Shown one piece after another: positions 25,893 through 35,239 of a stretch of DNA of 64,000 nt. Under the pieces are notes generated by a model. That model did not search any database. It was not told the origin of the DNA and saw only the letters and a program-made list of their open reading frames with translations. The DNA is from SFFI01 sp964398655 (GTDB lineage Bacteria > Bacillota > Clostridia > Saccharofermentanales > DTU023), in the NCBI GenBank assembly GCA_964398655.1, contig CAYNNG010000007.1:1-64000 (forward strand), given 5' to 3'. The position numbers and the translations under genes are program-made. Position 1 is the first letter of the stretch; every line of letters begins with the position of its first letter.

Positions 25893-25925
25893 TAAAAATA
25901 GGGCTGACCGGCGTGCGGTCAGCCC
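25893..25925 (-). terminator. Terminator of cutC
   Basis: Stem GGGCTGACCG / CGGTCAGCCC (25901-25910 with 25916-25925), 5-base loop; read on the minus strand it is followed by TATTTTTA. It separates cutC from the rho promoter. Confidence 0.85.
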
Positions 25926-25947
25926 TTGATCTTATTAAGTTACCTAC

Positions 25948-26691
25948 TTAAGCATCAATAATCTGCCGTAAGGCGTGGATCTTTTCGCGGTCAGCCATTT
26001 CAAACTGATTCTCCGGCGGGTACAGCGCGCCGCCAAAGAAAATAGACTGGTTTTGGTTAGTGGAGGGATCCTGGCGGACCTGGTTGAGGGCGATGTGGAT
26101 CTGCTTGGTCCCCGTCTCCCCGATGACATCCTGGACGTTTTGCAGGGTTATACCGGCACCGGGCAGAATTTCCAGACGGTCGCCGGCATAGGCAATCATC
26201 TCAGCCACAGTCTTGCTGCCGTCTCGCACGGAGGGACATTGGCCGGAGGTGAGAATACGGTCAATACCCAGGTCTACCAACTGATCCATGCTGGCCCGCC
26301 AGTCCGGCACGACATCAAAAGCCCGGTGGAAAACAGCTGTGTGGTTGCCAATCCGGTCACGCATAATTTTGCAGCGCTCTAGGTCAACCTGACCGTCTGG
26401 GGTAAGAATGCCGAAGACGATGCCATCCACGCCAGCTTCCAGCAAGGCGTCTACGTCATAGAGCATGGTTTGGAATTCCGCGTCGGTGTAGCAAAAGCCG
26501 CCAGACCGGGGCCGTACCATGGCCATAATGGGCAGGCCTGTTTGGCGGGCGACCTTGACTTCGCCAATACTGGGAGTGATCCCGCCTAAGAACATGGAGG
26601 AGTTGAGCTCCACTCGGTCAGCGCCTGCAGCCTTGGCGGCCAGGACATCGTCTGCGGACCCGCAGCAAATTTCGAGAAGAATGTGAGACAT
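25948..26691 (-). CDS. cutC: CutC family protein
   Basis: A 247-residue TIM-barrel protein of the CutC family. It starts LLEICCGSADDVLAAKAAGADRVELNSS, with the conserved GGITPSIG and VRPRSGGFCYTD segments and HRAFDVVPDW, all typical. CutC was named for copper homeostasis, yet its biochemical activity has not been established and copper links are disputed. It is a single-gene transcript divergent from the ROK operon, with its own terminator. Confidence 0.9.
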   Translation of the reverse strand: MSHILLEICCGSADDVLAAKAAGADRVELNSSMFLGGITPSIGEVKVARQTGLPIMAMVRPRSGGFCYTDAEFQTMLYDVDALLEAGVDGIVFGILTPDGQVDLERCKIMRDRIGNHTAVFHRAFDVVPDWRASMDQLVDLGIDRILTSGQCPSVRDGSKTVAEMIAYAGDRLEILPGAGITLQNVQDVIGETGTKQIHIALNQVRQDPSTNQNQSIFFGGALYPPENQFEMADREKIHALRQIIDA

Positions 26692-26906
26692 GTTTATTTC
26701 CTTTCTGTTTTTCTTCTTGCATATTTTACAAGATCTTTAATTTATATGGTGTTTTTTTCCGCTTAAAGTCGTGTTCTTTACCACATTGCTCTGCACTTTA
26801 AAGCATTTTAATAATTCTATCAGCAAACTATCTTAAAGCAAATTTATAATCCCTTCACATACATATCCGTGTACTTCCGCTTAAATATAGCATGTTGTTC
26901 AAAAAT

Positions 26907-26934
26907 TTGCTTAACAGAAGAAAATTTCTATGCT
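26907..26934 (+). promoter_or_regulatory. Promoter of the ROK/MlrC/ABC operon
   Basis: TTGCTT (26907-26912), a 16-base spacer and TATGCT (26929-26934), within an AT-rich 300-base divergent region that otherwise shows no gene. A GAGGGAGA ribosome-like site follows near 26962. Confidence 0.45.
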
Positions 26935-27009
26935 ACACTTTAGCTCGACACAGATTTTCTTGAGGGAGACGGAAACACTATTACTATTCAAGATCAGACA
27001 AACTACTCT

Positions 27010-28206
27010 TTGAAGGATAACCTTGCCAGCTCCAGCCGCTGGCAGATCCTCAACCGCCTTTATAACCAGGCGGGCTTGAGCCGGGTGGACCTGGCTGAGG
27101 ATCTGGGCGTGAGCAAGTCCACCATCAGCAAGCATATTAGCGACTTGCTGACTGAGGGTATTTGCTGCGAGCTGGGTGAGGCCGACCAACCCGGCCAGGG
27201 ACGGAAGCGGACTATCTTGTCCTTTTGCGCGGACTATCGCTACCTGCTCTTGCTCGATTTTGGGCAAGTCCAACCCCACCTAGCCTTGACTGACCTCTAC
27301 GGTGTGCCCCTGGCCCAACTCCCCTTGTCCTTTAACGAAAATACCAGCCAGGACAGTCTGCAAGATAAGTTGCTGGCCGCTGCCGAAAAAATCTTAGGCA
27401 GCCGCCAGCTTGACTCGGATGACCTGGCCGTACTGGCTGTAGCAGCCCCCGGTATTGTTGACCTTCACGGCCAAAGCTTTTACGCAGACGGCTATTATGC
27501 CCACTGGGATTTACCTGTGATCTGCCATGAACTAGCCGCCCACTACGGCCTGGAAACCTTCTTTTATAACGACGTTAACGCGGCTGCCTGGGGAGAATAT
27601 ATTTTCCGCCAGGATGGACGCAAGAACCTGGTCTATATGGCAGGCGGCAGCGGCTTGGGTTTAGGGCTTATCCTGAATGGAGAGCTTTATTTGGGCAGCT
27701 CGGGCGGCGCGGGAGAGATCTCCAACCTGCTCCTGGCCGGCCTACCCGTCCTCTTTTCCCATGACACTAGCTCCCTGTCCTTTGTTGATGCCGACTATAT
27801 TCCCTTTGCCTCTAGGGCCAGTATCCGGGTCCTCTTAAAAGAGCTCAACCGGCAAAAGCAGGAAACTAGCGGCAGCCTAAACAAGCAGGAGACAAATTTG
27901 ACCTACCAGGACTTTTACAACCTGTGGAAAATGGGCGATTCTGCGGCCCATCGGCTGTCACAGAGTATGGGCGAGACCTTGGGCATCTTCCTATACAACT
28001 TGTCCTTACTCTTGGATATTGACCATATTGTGTTGGACCCGTCCTACCAACCCTTTGCCCAATACATTGATTTAACCCTGAAAAAACTCGCCACCGAAAA
28101 AGCGCGGGATAAATTGAACTTTACAATTTCTACCCTGGGTGAGCAGGCCAGCCTATCTGGTCTGGCGGACCTGGCTATGGAAACTTTACTGGCACGTTGG
28201 GCCTAA
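27010..28206 (+). CDS. ROK-family transcriptional regulator
   Basis: A 398-residue NagC/XylR-type repressor: a winged HTH (residues 10-60, GLSRVDLAEDLGVSKSTISKH) followed by a ROK sugar-kinase-like domain with VAAPGIVDLHGQ, NDVNAAAWGEY and GGSGLGLGLILNGEL. The zinc motif CxCGxxGCxE of many ROK proteins is absent, so it is probably a regulator only. The listed TTG start lacks a ribosome site; the nearest one (GAGGGAGA, about 26962) is followed in frame only by ATT codons, so the true start may be an ATT about 25-40 bases upstream. It probably controls the downstream peptidase/importer/fucosidase genes in response to a sugar-like ligand. Confidence 0.85.
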   Translation: MKDNLASSSRWQILNRLYNQAGLSRVDLAEDLGVSKSTISKHISDLLTEGICCELGEADQPGQGRKRTILSFCADYRYLLLLDFGQVQPHLALTDLYGVPLAQLPLSFNENTSQDSLQDKLLAAAEKILGSRQLDSDDLAVLAVAAPGIVDLHGQSFYADGYYAHWDLPVICHELAAHYGLETFFYNDVNAAAWGEYIFRQDGRKNLVYMAGGSGLGLGLILNGELYLGSSGGAGEISNLLLAGLPVLFSHDTSSLSFVDADYIPFASRASIRVLLKELNRQKQETSGSLNKQETNLTYQDFYNLWKMGDSAAHRLSQSMGETLGIFLYNLSLLLDIDHIVLDPSYQPFAQYIDLTLKKLATEKARDKLNFTISTLGEQASLSGLADLAMETLLARWA

Positions 28207-28224
28207 TAAGGAGGAGAACTCATC

Positions 28225-29715
28225 ATGAAAAAACGTATTTTACTGGCTTCGATGCACCACGAATCAAACTCTTTTAACCCTATTACAGCGGGGGAGCACG
28301 ACTTCCGCGTCCGCGTAGGCCAAGACATGATTCATAACCTGCCCCACAATAATTCCGTGTGCGGGATTGTGGAGACCCTGGAAGCTGCCGGCTGCGAGCT
28401 GGTGCCTACCAGATCGGTATCCGCGGTTCCCAATGGTGAAGTAGACCGGGATTTCTATCTGAAGCAAAAGGCCGCGATATTAGACCAAGCAGCCCAGGAA
28501 AAAGCCAAAGGCATTGACGGTCTGTGCCTGGCCTTGCACGGCTCTATGCGGGTAAAAGATTTTGGTGAGGCTGAAGGCCCCTTCTTGGAAGAACTCCGCC
28601 AGCTCTTCCCGGATACGCCCATCTACTGTGCCTTAGATACCCATACCACTATGACCGAAAAGATGGTTAAGCACGCAGATGGTTTTGTAGCTTATAAGTG
28701 TGCCCCCCATATTGACCAATACGAGACCGGGGTCCACGCTGCCCGCCTGCTGTTACATGCCTTGGAAGGCAAAGCAGATTACCACGCCTGGGTCAAGGTT
28801 CCCCTCCTGATCGCCGGGGAAAAATCCTCCACCATGGTAGAGCCTATGAAGGGCTTAATTGCTCACCTCAAGGAAAGAGAAGCTGCCTCTGGTATCTTGG
28901 CCTCCTCTTACCTCATGGGCTTCCCCTGGTCTGACAATAGCGAAAGCGGCGCAGGGGTCTACGTTTTGGCGGAGAGCCAAGACCAGGCAGATGCTGAGGC
29001 ATTGTACCTGGCAGATTTACTCTGGGAAACCCGGACCAAGTTCTGCTTCCAAACTGAAACCTATCCTTGCCAAGAAGCCTTGGATGTAGCCTTTACCGCC
29101 CTTGAGCAAGGACAAGCCGGCCCTATATACATCTCTGACTCGGGAGATAACCCCACCGCCGGCTCTTCCTCCGATGTTACCAGCCTCCTGGCCCTGCTCC
29201 TGGCCGATCCCCGGACCGCCCAGTTGCCCGAGCCAGCCCTGTACGGCGGCATCTATGACCCTCAGGCCATCAAGGCTCTCCAGGGTCGGGTCGGCGAAGA
29301 AGTGGAATTAACCTTCGGCGCAACTTTTGATCAGCAAACCAGCCAGCCTCTAACCCGCAAGGGTCAGGTCATGGCTTATATTCCCAACTGGGAAGGCTTC
29401 GGCCACCCCTCCGATGTTGCCCTCTTCCGCACAGGCAACGTGGATATCGTCATCGCGGAAAAACATATTGGTTACACTGGTACCGGCCTCTTCTATGATC
29501 TCGGCAGAGATCCCCAAAAGGCTTGTCTGGTCCTGGTTAAACTGGGCTATCTCACGCCTGAGCATTCAGAGATAGCTACCAGAAGCATCATGGCCTTAAG
29601 CCCCGGCAGTACCAATGAGGATTTAGTCACTTTGCCCTACCGGCTTGTCCCGCGGCCCATCTATCCTCTGGATCCGGACATGACCTACCAAAGCAAAGTA
29701 CAGCAGCAGAACTAG
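28225..29715 (+). CDS. M81-family metallopeptidase (MlrC-like)
   Basis: A 496-residue protein of the M81/MlrC family (DUF1485 plus MlrC C-terminal domain). It has the N-terminal HHESNSFNP motif, DTHTTMTEKMVKHADGFVAYK with a likely metal-binding Asp-x-His, and the family signature ISDSGDNPTAGSSSDVT. MlrC completes microcystin breakdown in sphingomonads, but homologues here are expected to cleave other small peptides or amides. AAGGAGGAG precedes the ATG. It lies between the ROK regulator and an oligopeptide-type importer, which fits import and hydrolysis of a peptide-like compound. Confidence 0.9.
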   Translation: MKKRILLASMHHESNSFNPITAGEHDFRVRVGQDMIHNLPHNNSVCGIVETLEAAGCELVPTRSVSAVPNGEVDRDFYLKQKAAILDQAAQEKAKGIDGLCLALHGSMRVKDFGEAEGPFLEELRQLFPDTPIYCALDTHTTMTEKMVKHADGFVAYKCAPHIDQYETGVHAARLLLHALEGKADYHAWVKVPLLIAGEKSSTMVEPMKGLIAHLKEREAASGILASSYLMGFPWSDNSESGAGVYVLAESQDQADAEALYLADLLWETRTKFCFQTETYPCQEALDVAFTALEQGQAGPIYISDSGDNPTAGSSSDVTSLLALLLADPRTAQLPEPALYGGIYDPQAIKALQGRVGEEVELTFGATFDQQTSQPLTRKGQVMAYIPNWEGFGHPSDVALFRTGNVDIVIAEKHIGYTGTGLFYDLGRDPQKACLVLVKLGYLTPEHSEIATRSIMALSPGSTNEDLVTLPYRLVPRPIYPLDPDMTYQSKVQQQN

Positions 29716-29753
29716 CTCAGGCTATGCATTTTCTGAAGGAGTGCGCAAAAAAC

Positions 29754-31316
29754 ATGAAACACATGAAGAAGTTAGCTACTGGTCTCTTAAGTCTTGTTTT
29801 GTTACTTATGCTGGTCAGTACCCCGGCTATGGCCGAGGCAAAGTCCGAGGACAATGATCTGGTCGTCGCCCTGCAGGCCGACGCCACCCACCTGGATCCT
29901 CACGTATCCGGCAACGGCATCTCCAACCTGATGACCTTAGCCATGTATGAAACCCTCATCTATTTTGATGAGAACCTTGAGCTCCAACCCCGTCTGGCAG
30001 AATCTTGGGAAATGTCTGAAGATGGTATGGAATACACCTTCAAACTGCGTGAAGGCGTAAAGTTCAGCGATGGCGAGCCCTTCAACGCTGAGGCCTGCAT
30101 TGCCAACTACGTCCGCGGCAGAGACGACGAGACCCTCCGGGTCCACTCTCGGATGAAGTCCATTACCGACATGGAAGCTCTTGATGAATACACCATCAAG
30201 ATCACCCTGGAAAAACCTGACAACACCTTCCTCAACAAATTCTCCCAGGTTACCTTCGTCAGCCCCAAAGCCATTGAAGAGCTGGGCAAAGACGGTTTAG
30301 CCAAAGAATCTGCTGGTACCGGCCCCTTCATCCTCAAAGAAAGAGTTGACGGCGGCTACACCAAGATGGTCCGCAATGAGAATTACTGGGGCGAAGGTCC
30401 GGAAATTGACTCCCTGACCTTCCAGGTTGTTCCTGAAGACGGTGCCCGTATCGCTATGCTCAAGACCGGTGAAGCTGATATCATCTACCCTGTTCCTCCT
30501 ACACACGTAGAACAGCTGGAAGGCTCAGAAGATATCCGCATCAAGAACATGGAAGGTCTGGTCTACCGCTACGTAACCTTAAACAACAATTACACCCTGG
30601 AAGATGGCCGTCAGCCCTTAGCTGATGTCCGCGTACGTCAGGCCATGAACTGGGCATTCGACAGCGACGCTTACTGCCAGGTAGTCTTCCAAGGCTACGC
30701 CACTGCCCCCAATTCTGTGTTCGCCGGTCCTGTTCCCTACCACGCCGAACAAGAACCCTACACCAAGGATCTGGAAAAGGCTAAGGAACTCATGAAGGAA
30801 GCTGGCTACGAAGACGGCTTTGACATCGACATTTGGTGCGACAACACCACCATCGAGATGAAGGGTGCTGAGTTCGTTAAACAGCAGCTGTCTGAAATTA
30901 ATATCAACGTAAACCTGCAGGCCATGGAATCCACCACCATCGCTGACATGACCGCTGAACCCGCAGAAACCACCAAAGTTCAGATGTGGTACGTCAACTG
31001 GATGTCCGGCTCCTATGAAGCTGACGGCTCCATGCGTAACATCCTGCACTCCGAGTACTTCCCGCCCACAGGCTACAACACCGCTTTCTGGGTTAACAAG
31101 GACTTCGACAAGGCTCTGGACGATGCTTTGGTTGAAACCGACATGGATAAGGTTGCTGAGCTCTACGCTACTGCCCAGTCCATTGCTTGGGAAGAATGCC
31201 CCTGGATTTTCCTGGGTGTAGATAACAGCATCTTTGCCGAACAAACCTACGTATCTGGTATCGTTTACATGCCCGGCGGCCATATGGACTTCACCCACGC
31301 CGTTCTTGATCACTAA
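29754..31316 (+). CDS. Family 5 ABC transporter substrate-binding protein (peptide/nickel type)
   Basis: A protein of about 520 residues starting MKHMKKLATG after an AAGGAG site; the longer ATG at 29724 lacks one. The N-terminus is a signal peptide with hydrophobic core LLSLVLLLMLVSTPAMA and an Ala-x-Ala cut site before EAKSED. No lipobox cysteine is present, unusual for a Gram-positive binding protein. The mature part is the SBP_bac_5 fold (TFKLREGVKFSDGEPFNAE, TGPFILKE, VRQAMNWAFD). It delivers oligopeptides or similar ligands to the permease encoded downstream. A hairpin after the gene would raise its level over the other components. Confidence 0.92.
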   Translation: MKHMKKLATGLLSLVLLLMLVSTPAMAEAKSEDNDLVVALQADATHLDPHVSGNGISNLMTLAMYETLIYFDENLELQPRLAESWEMSEDGMEYTFKLREGVKFSDGEPFNAEACIANYVRGRDDETLRVHSRMKSITDMEALDEYTIKITLEKPDNTFLNKFSQVTFVSPKAIEELGKDGLAKESAGTGPFILKERVDGGYTKMVRNENYWGEGPEIDSLTFQVVPEDGARIAMLKTGEADIIYPVPPTHVEQLEGSEDIRIKNMEGLVYRYVTLNNNYTLEDGRQPLADVRVRQAMNWAFDSDAYCQVVFQGYATAPNSVFAGPVPYHAEQEPYTKDLEKAKELMKEAGYEDGFDIDIWCDNTTIEMKGAEFVKQQLSEININVNLQAMESTTIADMTAEPAETTKVQMWYVNWMSGSYEADGSMRNILHSEYFPPTGYNTAFWVNKDFDKALDDALVETDMDKVAELYATAQSIAWEECPWIFLGVDNSIFAEQTYVSGIVYMPGGHMDFTHAVLDH

Positions 31317-31337
31317 GAACCATAAGTAGTTTTAGCC

Positions 31338-31367
31338 TTTCCCTCCCTTTCGGGGGAGGGAAATTTT
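31338..31367 (+). terminator. Partial terminator after the binding-protein gene
   Basis: Stem TTTCCCTCCC / GGGAGGGAAA (31338-31347 with 31354-31363) followed by TTTT. It sits between the binding-protein gene and the permease gene, a usual way to make excess binding protein. Confidence 0.75.
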
Positions 31368-31391
31368 CTATTCTGTCAGAGGAGAAAGAGA

Positions 31392-32312
31392 GTGGGTAGA
31401 TATTTTTTCAGAAGAGTCATACAGACCATACCGCTCATGCTGATCATCTCAATTCTTGTTTTTCTGTTTATTCACATGATTCCGGGCGACCCTGCCCGAA
31501 CTCTAGCCGGTAAAGAAGCCGACGTCGCAGAGGTACAGGCGATTCGAGAGCAACTAGGGCTGAATGATAATATTTTTGTCCAATATTTTAAGTATATGGG
31601 CCGGATCTTTCGGGGCGATTTCGGACAAAGCTATAAGTCTGGCATTCCCACTACTCAGCTCATAGGAGAGCGGATGCAGAACACCATCAAGCTGGTACTT
31701 TCCGCCATGCTTTGGGCACCAATTCTCGGCATTCTATTTGGGGTCCTCTCCGCCGTGCATCGCGGGGGTTTTGTGGACCACTTGCTCATGTTTATCGCCA
31801 TTTTGGGACTGTCCGCGCCGGGATTCTGGCTAGGACTCATGGGTATCCAAATTTTCGCGGTTAACCTGGGCTGGCTGCCCGTCAGCGGCTTAAACGGCTG
31901 GAAGGGCCTGATCCTCCCTTCTTTTGTCATGGGTATTGGCTGCATGGCTGAGATGGCTCGCTATGCCAGGTCCTCCATGCTGGACGTCATGCGCGAAGAT
32001 TACGTCCGTACTGCCCGTGCCAAAGGACAGGTGGAAAGAAAAGTTATCTTCTTCCACGCCTTCCGCAATGCCCTGATTCAGATCGTGACCATTCTAGGCT
32101 TACAAATCGGCGGCCTGCTTTCTGGCTCTGTCCTAACGGAAACGGTCTTCTCCATTCCAGGTATTGGCCGTTTGCTCGTGGACTCTATTTTCTTCCGCGA
32201 CTATCCCGTCATTCAGGCCTTGCTCATGTTGTTTGCTTTCCAGTATGTGGTGATTAATCTAATCGTGGACGTCCTCTACGGTTTCATCAATCCCAAGATC
32301 CGCTTAGAATAG
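31392..32312 (+). CDS. Peptide-type ABC transporter permease, DppB-like
   Basis: A 306-residue inner-membrane permease with the DppB/OppB N-terminus (YFFRRVIQTIPLMLIISILVFLFIHMIPGDPA), the conserved ARTLAGKEA segment, six helices and the EAA-type cytoplasmic loop VRTARAKGQVERKVIFFHAFRNALIQI. The start is GTG at 31392 with AGAGGAGAA upstream. It pairs with the DppC-like subunit 9 bases downstream to form the channel of the importer. Confidence 0.93.
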   Translation: MGRYFFRRVIQTIPLMLIISILVFLFIHMIPGDPARTLAGKEADVAEVQAIREQLGLNDNIFVQYFKYMGRIFRGDFGQSYKSGIPTTQLIGERMQNTIKLVLSAMLWAPILGILFGVLSAVHRGGFVDHLLMFIAILGLSAPGFWLGLMGIQIFAVNLGWLPVSGLNGWKGLILPSFVMGIGCMAEMARYARSSMLDVMREDYVRTARAKGQVERKVIFFHAFRNALIQIVTILGLQIGGLLSGSVLTETVFSIPGIGRLLVDSIFFRDYPVIQALLMLFAFQYVVINLIVDVLYGFINPKIRLE

Positions 32313-32321
32313 GAGGTTCCC

Positions 32322-33230
32322 ATGCAAGAAGATCAAAAGCTTTCTGATCTGCTCCAGGAGGAATATATTGACGAGACGGTTCAGGCCTATCAAGGCAGCC
32401 GTTTTAAAGTGGTCATGAAGAGACTGTTCCGCCGCAAGACGGCAGTCTTTGGCCTGATCGTAATCCTGCTCCTGGTCTTTATCAGTATCTTCGGTCAATT
32501 GGTGGCCCCCCATGACTTCGAAGCCTATGACTATATGAATACCCTGCAGGGTCCCAGTGCCGATCACTGGTTTGGCACCGACCACTACGGCCGAGATATT
32601 TTCAGCCGCATTATCGTGGGAACCCGTTTGACCCTGGGCGTGGCCCTCTCCTCCGTTATCGTGGGCGCGGCCATTGGCGCTGTCCTCGGCTTGTTGGCCG
32701 GTTACTATGGCCACTGGCTGGATAGCCTGATCATGCGGGGCGCCGACGTGCTCTTCGCTTTCCCCGATATCCTGTTAGCGATCGCCATTGTGGCCATTTT
32801 GGGCTCCGGGATCGTCAACGTCTGGATAGCCGTGATGGTCTTTACCGTCCCCTCCTTTGCCCGGATGGTGCGGAGCGCTACCTTGAGTGTGAAGAGTTCT
32901 CTCTACGTAGAAGCTGCGCAAAGTATTGGCTCTAACGACCGTCGCTTGCTCTTTCGTCACATCATGCCGGGGACTATGCAGACCTTTATCGTTAACTTCA
33001 CCATGCGGATAGGCTCCGCCATTATGGCTGCCAGTTCCCTGTCCTTCCTGGGTTTCGGGGCGGATGTTACCGACCCTGAGTGGGGCGCCATGCTGTCTCA
33101 GGGCCGTACCTACATGGATATTGCCCCCCACATGGTTCTGTTCCCCGGTCTGGTAATCTTCCTTACCGTCCTGGCCTTCAACCTTTTGGGTGATGGTTTG
33201 CGGGACGCTCTGGACCCCAAGATTAAGTAG
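32322..33230 (+). CDS. Peptide-type ABC transporter permease, DppC-like
   Basis: A 302-residue permease. The cytoplasmic N-terminus carries RLFRRKTAVFGLIVI, followed by the conserved GTDHYGRDIFSRIIVGTRLTLGVAL and an EAA loop (YVEAAQSIGSNDRRLLFRHIMPG), ending in DPKIK. This is the standard DppC/OppC form. AGGAGG precedes the ATG. The second channel subunit of the importer. Confidence 0.93.
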   Translation: MQEDQKLSDLLQEEYIDETVQAYQGSRFKVVMKRLFRRKTAVFGLIVILLLVFISIFGQLVAPHDFEAYDYMNTLQGPSADHWFGTDHYGRDIFSRIIVGTRLTLGVALSSVIVGAAIGAVLGLLAGYYGHWLDSLIMRGADVLFAFPDILLAIAIVAILGSGIVNVWIAVMVFTVPSFARMVRSATLSVKSSLYVEAAQSIGSNDRRLLFRHIMPGTMQTFIVNFTMRIGSAIMAASSLSFLGFGADVTDPEWGAMLSQGRTYMDIAPHMVLFPGLVIFLTVLAFNLLGDGLRDALDPKIK

Positions 33231-33239
33231 GAGGCAGGT

Positions 33240-34235
33240 ATGAGTAAAAACAAGTTATTAGAAGTAAAGAATTTACAGACAGAATTTCCTTACGATAAGA
33301 ACAAGACGGTGCCTGCCATCCACCATATTTCTTTCAGCATGGAGGAGGGTGAAGTCCTGGGCTTGGTAGGAGAGTCCGGTTGCGGCAAGAGCGTAACTGC
33401 CCTCTCCGTCATGGGCTTGATCTCTAACTCTAACGGCTTGATCACCGAGGGAGAGATTCATTTCAAAGGCCAGAATTTGCTCTCTCTGGACAAGCGAGAA
33501 CGCCGGCAGATTCGCGGCGGCGCCATGTCCATGATCTTCCAAGAGCCCATGAGCAGCCTCAACCCTGCCATGCGGATCGACAAGCAGATCATGGAGGCCA
33601 TCCGCCTCCATACAGACCAGGATAAGGACGAGGCGAGAGCTCTGACGCGTAAGCTCCTGGTCATGGTAGGTATTCCCGACCCCGACCGGGTCATGAAGAA
33701 CTATCCTCACCAGCTGTCCGGCGGCATGAGCCAGCGGGTCATGATTGCCCTGGCCATGAGCTGTCAACCTGAGCTCCTCATCGCGGACGAACCCACTACC
33801 GCTTTGGACGTAACTATTCAGGCCCAGATTCTGGAATTGCTGCGTGATATCCAGCGGGAAAAGAATACCGGCATCTTGCTGATCACCCATGACCTAGGTG
33901 TGGTAGCCGAAATGTGCGACCGGGTTATCGTCATGTACGCGGGGGAAATTGTGGAGTCGGCTAACTGCCAAGAACTCTTCCAGACTCCCCTTCACCCCTA
34001 TACTCAGGGTCTGATTGCCTCTGTACCCAAGCTGGGCTCCGGCCGAACCAGCCTGCCCTGGATACCCGGGTCTGTACCCGATCTCTTATCCATGCCCAAG
34101 GCCTGCCGCTTTGCTCCCCGCTGCCCCTACGCCACAGACAAGTGCCGAACGGAAAAGCCTGAGCTGGAAGAGAAGGCCCCCGGCCATCAGGCTCGCTGCT
34201 GGTACAGCGAGGCAAATCTGCCTGCAAAAGCATAA
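33240..34235 (+). CDS. Peptide-type ABC transporter ATPase, DppD-like
   Basis: A 331-residue ATPase with Walker A GESGCGKSVT near 42, Q-loop MIFQEPMSSLNP, signature LSGGMSQR, Walker B LLIADEPTTALDVT and H-loop THDLGVVAEM. The C-terminal oligopeptide/dipeptide extension has RFAPRCPYATDKC...CWYS cysteines, which in relatives bind a [4Fe-4S] cluster. It works with the DppF-like protein encoded 11 bases downstream. Confidence 0.94.
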   Translation: MSKNKLLEVKNLQTEFPYDKNKTVPAIHHISFSMEEGEVLGLVGESGCGKSVTALSVMGLISNSNGLITEGEIHFKGQNLLSLDKRERRQIRGGAMSMIFQEPMSSLNPAMRIDKQIMEAIRLHTDQDKDEARALTRKLLVMVGIPDPDRVMKNYPHQLSGGMSQRVMIALAMSCQPELLIADEPTTALDVTIQAQILELLRDIQREKNTGILLITHDLGVVAEMCDRVIVMYAGEIVESANCQELFQTPLHPYTQGLIASVPKLGSGRTSLPWIPGSVPDLLSMPKACRFAPRCPYATDKCRTEKPELEEKAPGHQARCWYSEANLPAKA

Positions 34236-34246
34236 AGGAGATTCAG

Positions 34247-35239
34247 GTGAATAATTTTCTGGAAGTAAAAAATGTCAGTAAAAAATTCCCCGCGGGCAAA
34301 GATCTCTTTGGCCGAGCCAACCGCTTTGTCCACGCGGTGAACGATATCAGCTTTACGGTAAATCAGGGTGAGACCTTCTCCCTGGTGGGTGAATCCGGCT
34401 GTGGCAAGTCCACCACCGGCCGCCTGATCGACCGGCTCTTGGAGCCCGACGCGGGAGAAATCGCCTTTAGGGACCAGCGCATTGACCAGCTGAACCAGCA
34501 GGAAATGCGGCCCCTGCGGAGGGAAATCCAGATGATCTTTCAGGACCCCGCGGGCAGCCTCAACCCCCGTATGACTGTAGGCGACCTCATCGCGGAGCCT
34601 CTGATTATCCACGATCCCCAGATGTCGGCCGAAGAGCGCACCCGGGAAGTTCATAAGCTCATGCAGGTCGTAGGGATCAGTCCCAAGAATGCCGGCCGTT
34701 ATCCCCACGAATTTTCCGGCGGTCAAAAGCAGCGCATCGGCATCGCCCGGGCTCTCAGTGTCAAGCCCCAGCTGATCATTGCCGATGAGCCTGTCTCCGC
34801 CCTGGACGTATCCATCCAGGCCCAGGTACTTCACCTGCTCCAGCGTCTGCAGGAACAATTAGACCTAACCTATATCTTCATTTCTCACGACCTCTCGGTA
34901 GTAGAGATGATTTCCGACCGTATCGCCGTAATGTATTTGGGCTTTATATTAGAGTTGGCAGATAAGGAAAAGCTCTTTACCCATCCCAGCCACCCTTATA
35001 CTCAAGCCCTAATTTCTGCCGTGCCCATTCCCGACCCTGAGCAAAAGCCGGAGCGGATTTTCCTGAAGGGCGAAATTCCCAGTGCCCTGAACTTACCCCA
35101 AGGCTGCCCCTTTGCCAGCCGCTGCCCCAAGTGCATGGAGCGCTGCAAGCTGGAAAGGCCCGTTCTGCGGGCAATCGAGCCTGGGCACGAGGTAGCGTGT
35201 TTTCTGTTTGAGGAGGGGGCATGTCCCAGCAAGTCCTAA
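34247..35239 (+). CDS. Peptide-type ABC transporter ATPase, DppF-like
   Basis: A 330-residue ATPase starting at GTG 34247 after AAAGGAG. Walker A is GESGCGKSTTG near 45, signature FSGGQKQR, Walker B LIIADEPVSALDVS, followed by the oligopeptide C-terminal extension with CPFASRCPKCMERC cysteines. It forms the heterodimeric motor with the DppD-like subunit. Its last 19 bases overlap the fucosidase gene, which ties that gene to the importer operon. Confidence 0.94.
   Translation: MNNFLEVKNVSKKFPAGKDLFGRANRFVHAVNDISFTVNQGETFSLVGESGCGKSTTGRLIDRLLEPDAGEIAFRDQRIDQLNQQEMRPLRREIQMIFQDPAGSLNPRMTVGDLIAEPLIIHDPQMSAEERTREVHKLMQVVGISPKNAGRYPHEFSGGQKQRIGIARALSVKPQLIIADEPVSALDVSIQAQVLHLLQRLQEQLDLTYIFISHDLSVVEMISDRIAVMYLGFILELADKEKLFTHPSHPYTQALISAVPIPDPEQKPERIFLKGEIPSALNLPQGCPFASRCPKCMERCKLERPVLRAIEPGHEVACFLFEEGACPSKS

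Noticed and set aside
30618..31313. 231-codon ORF opposite the substrate-binding protein gene
   Set aside because: Antisense shadow of a clearly coding gene with no own signals.
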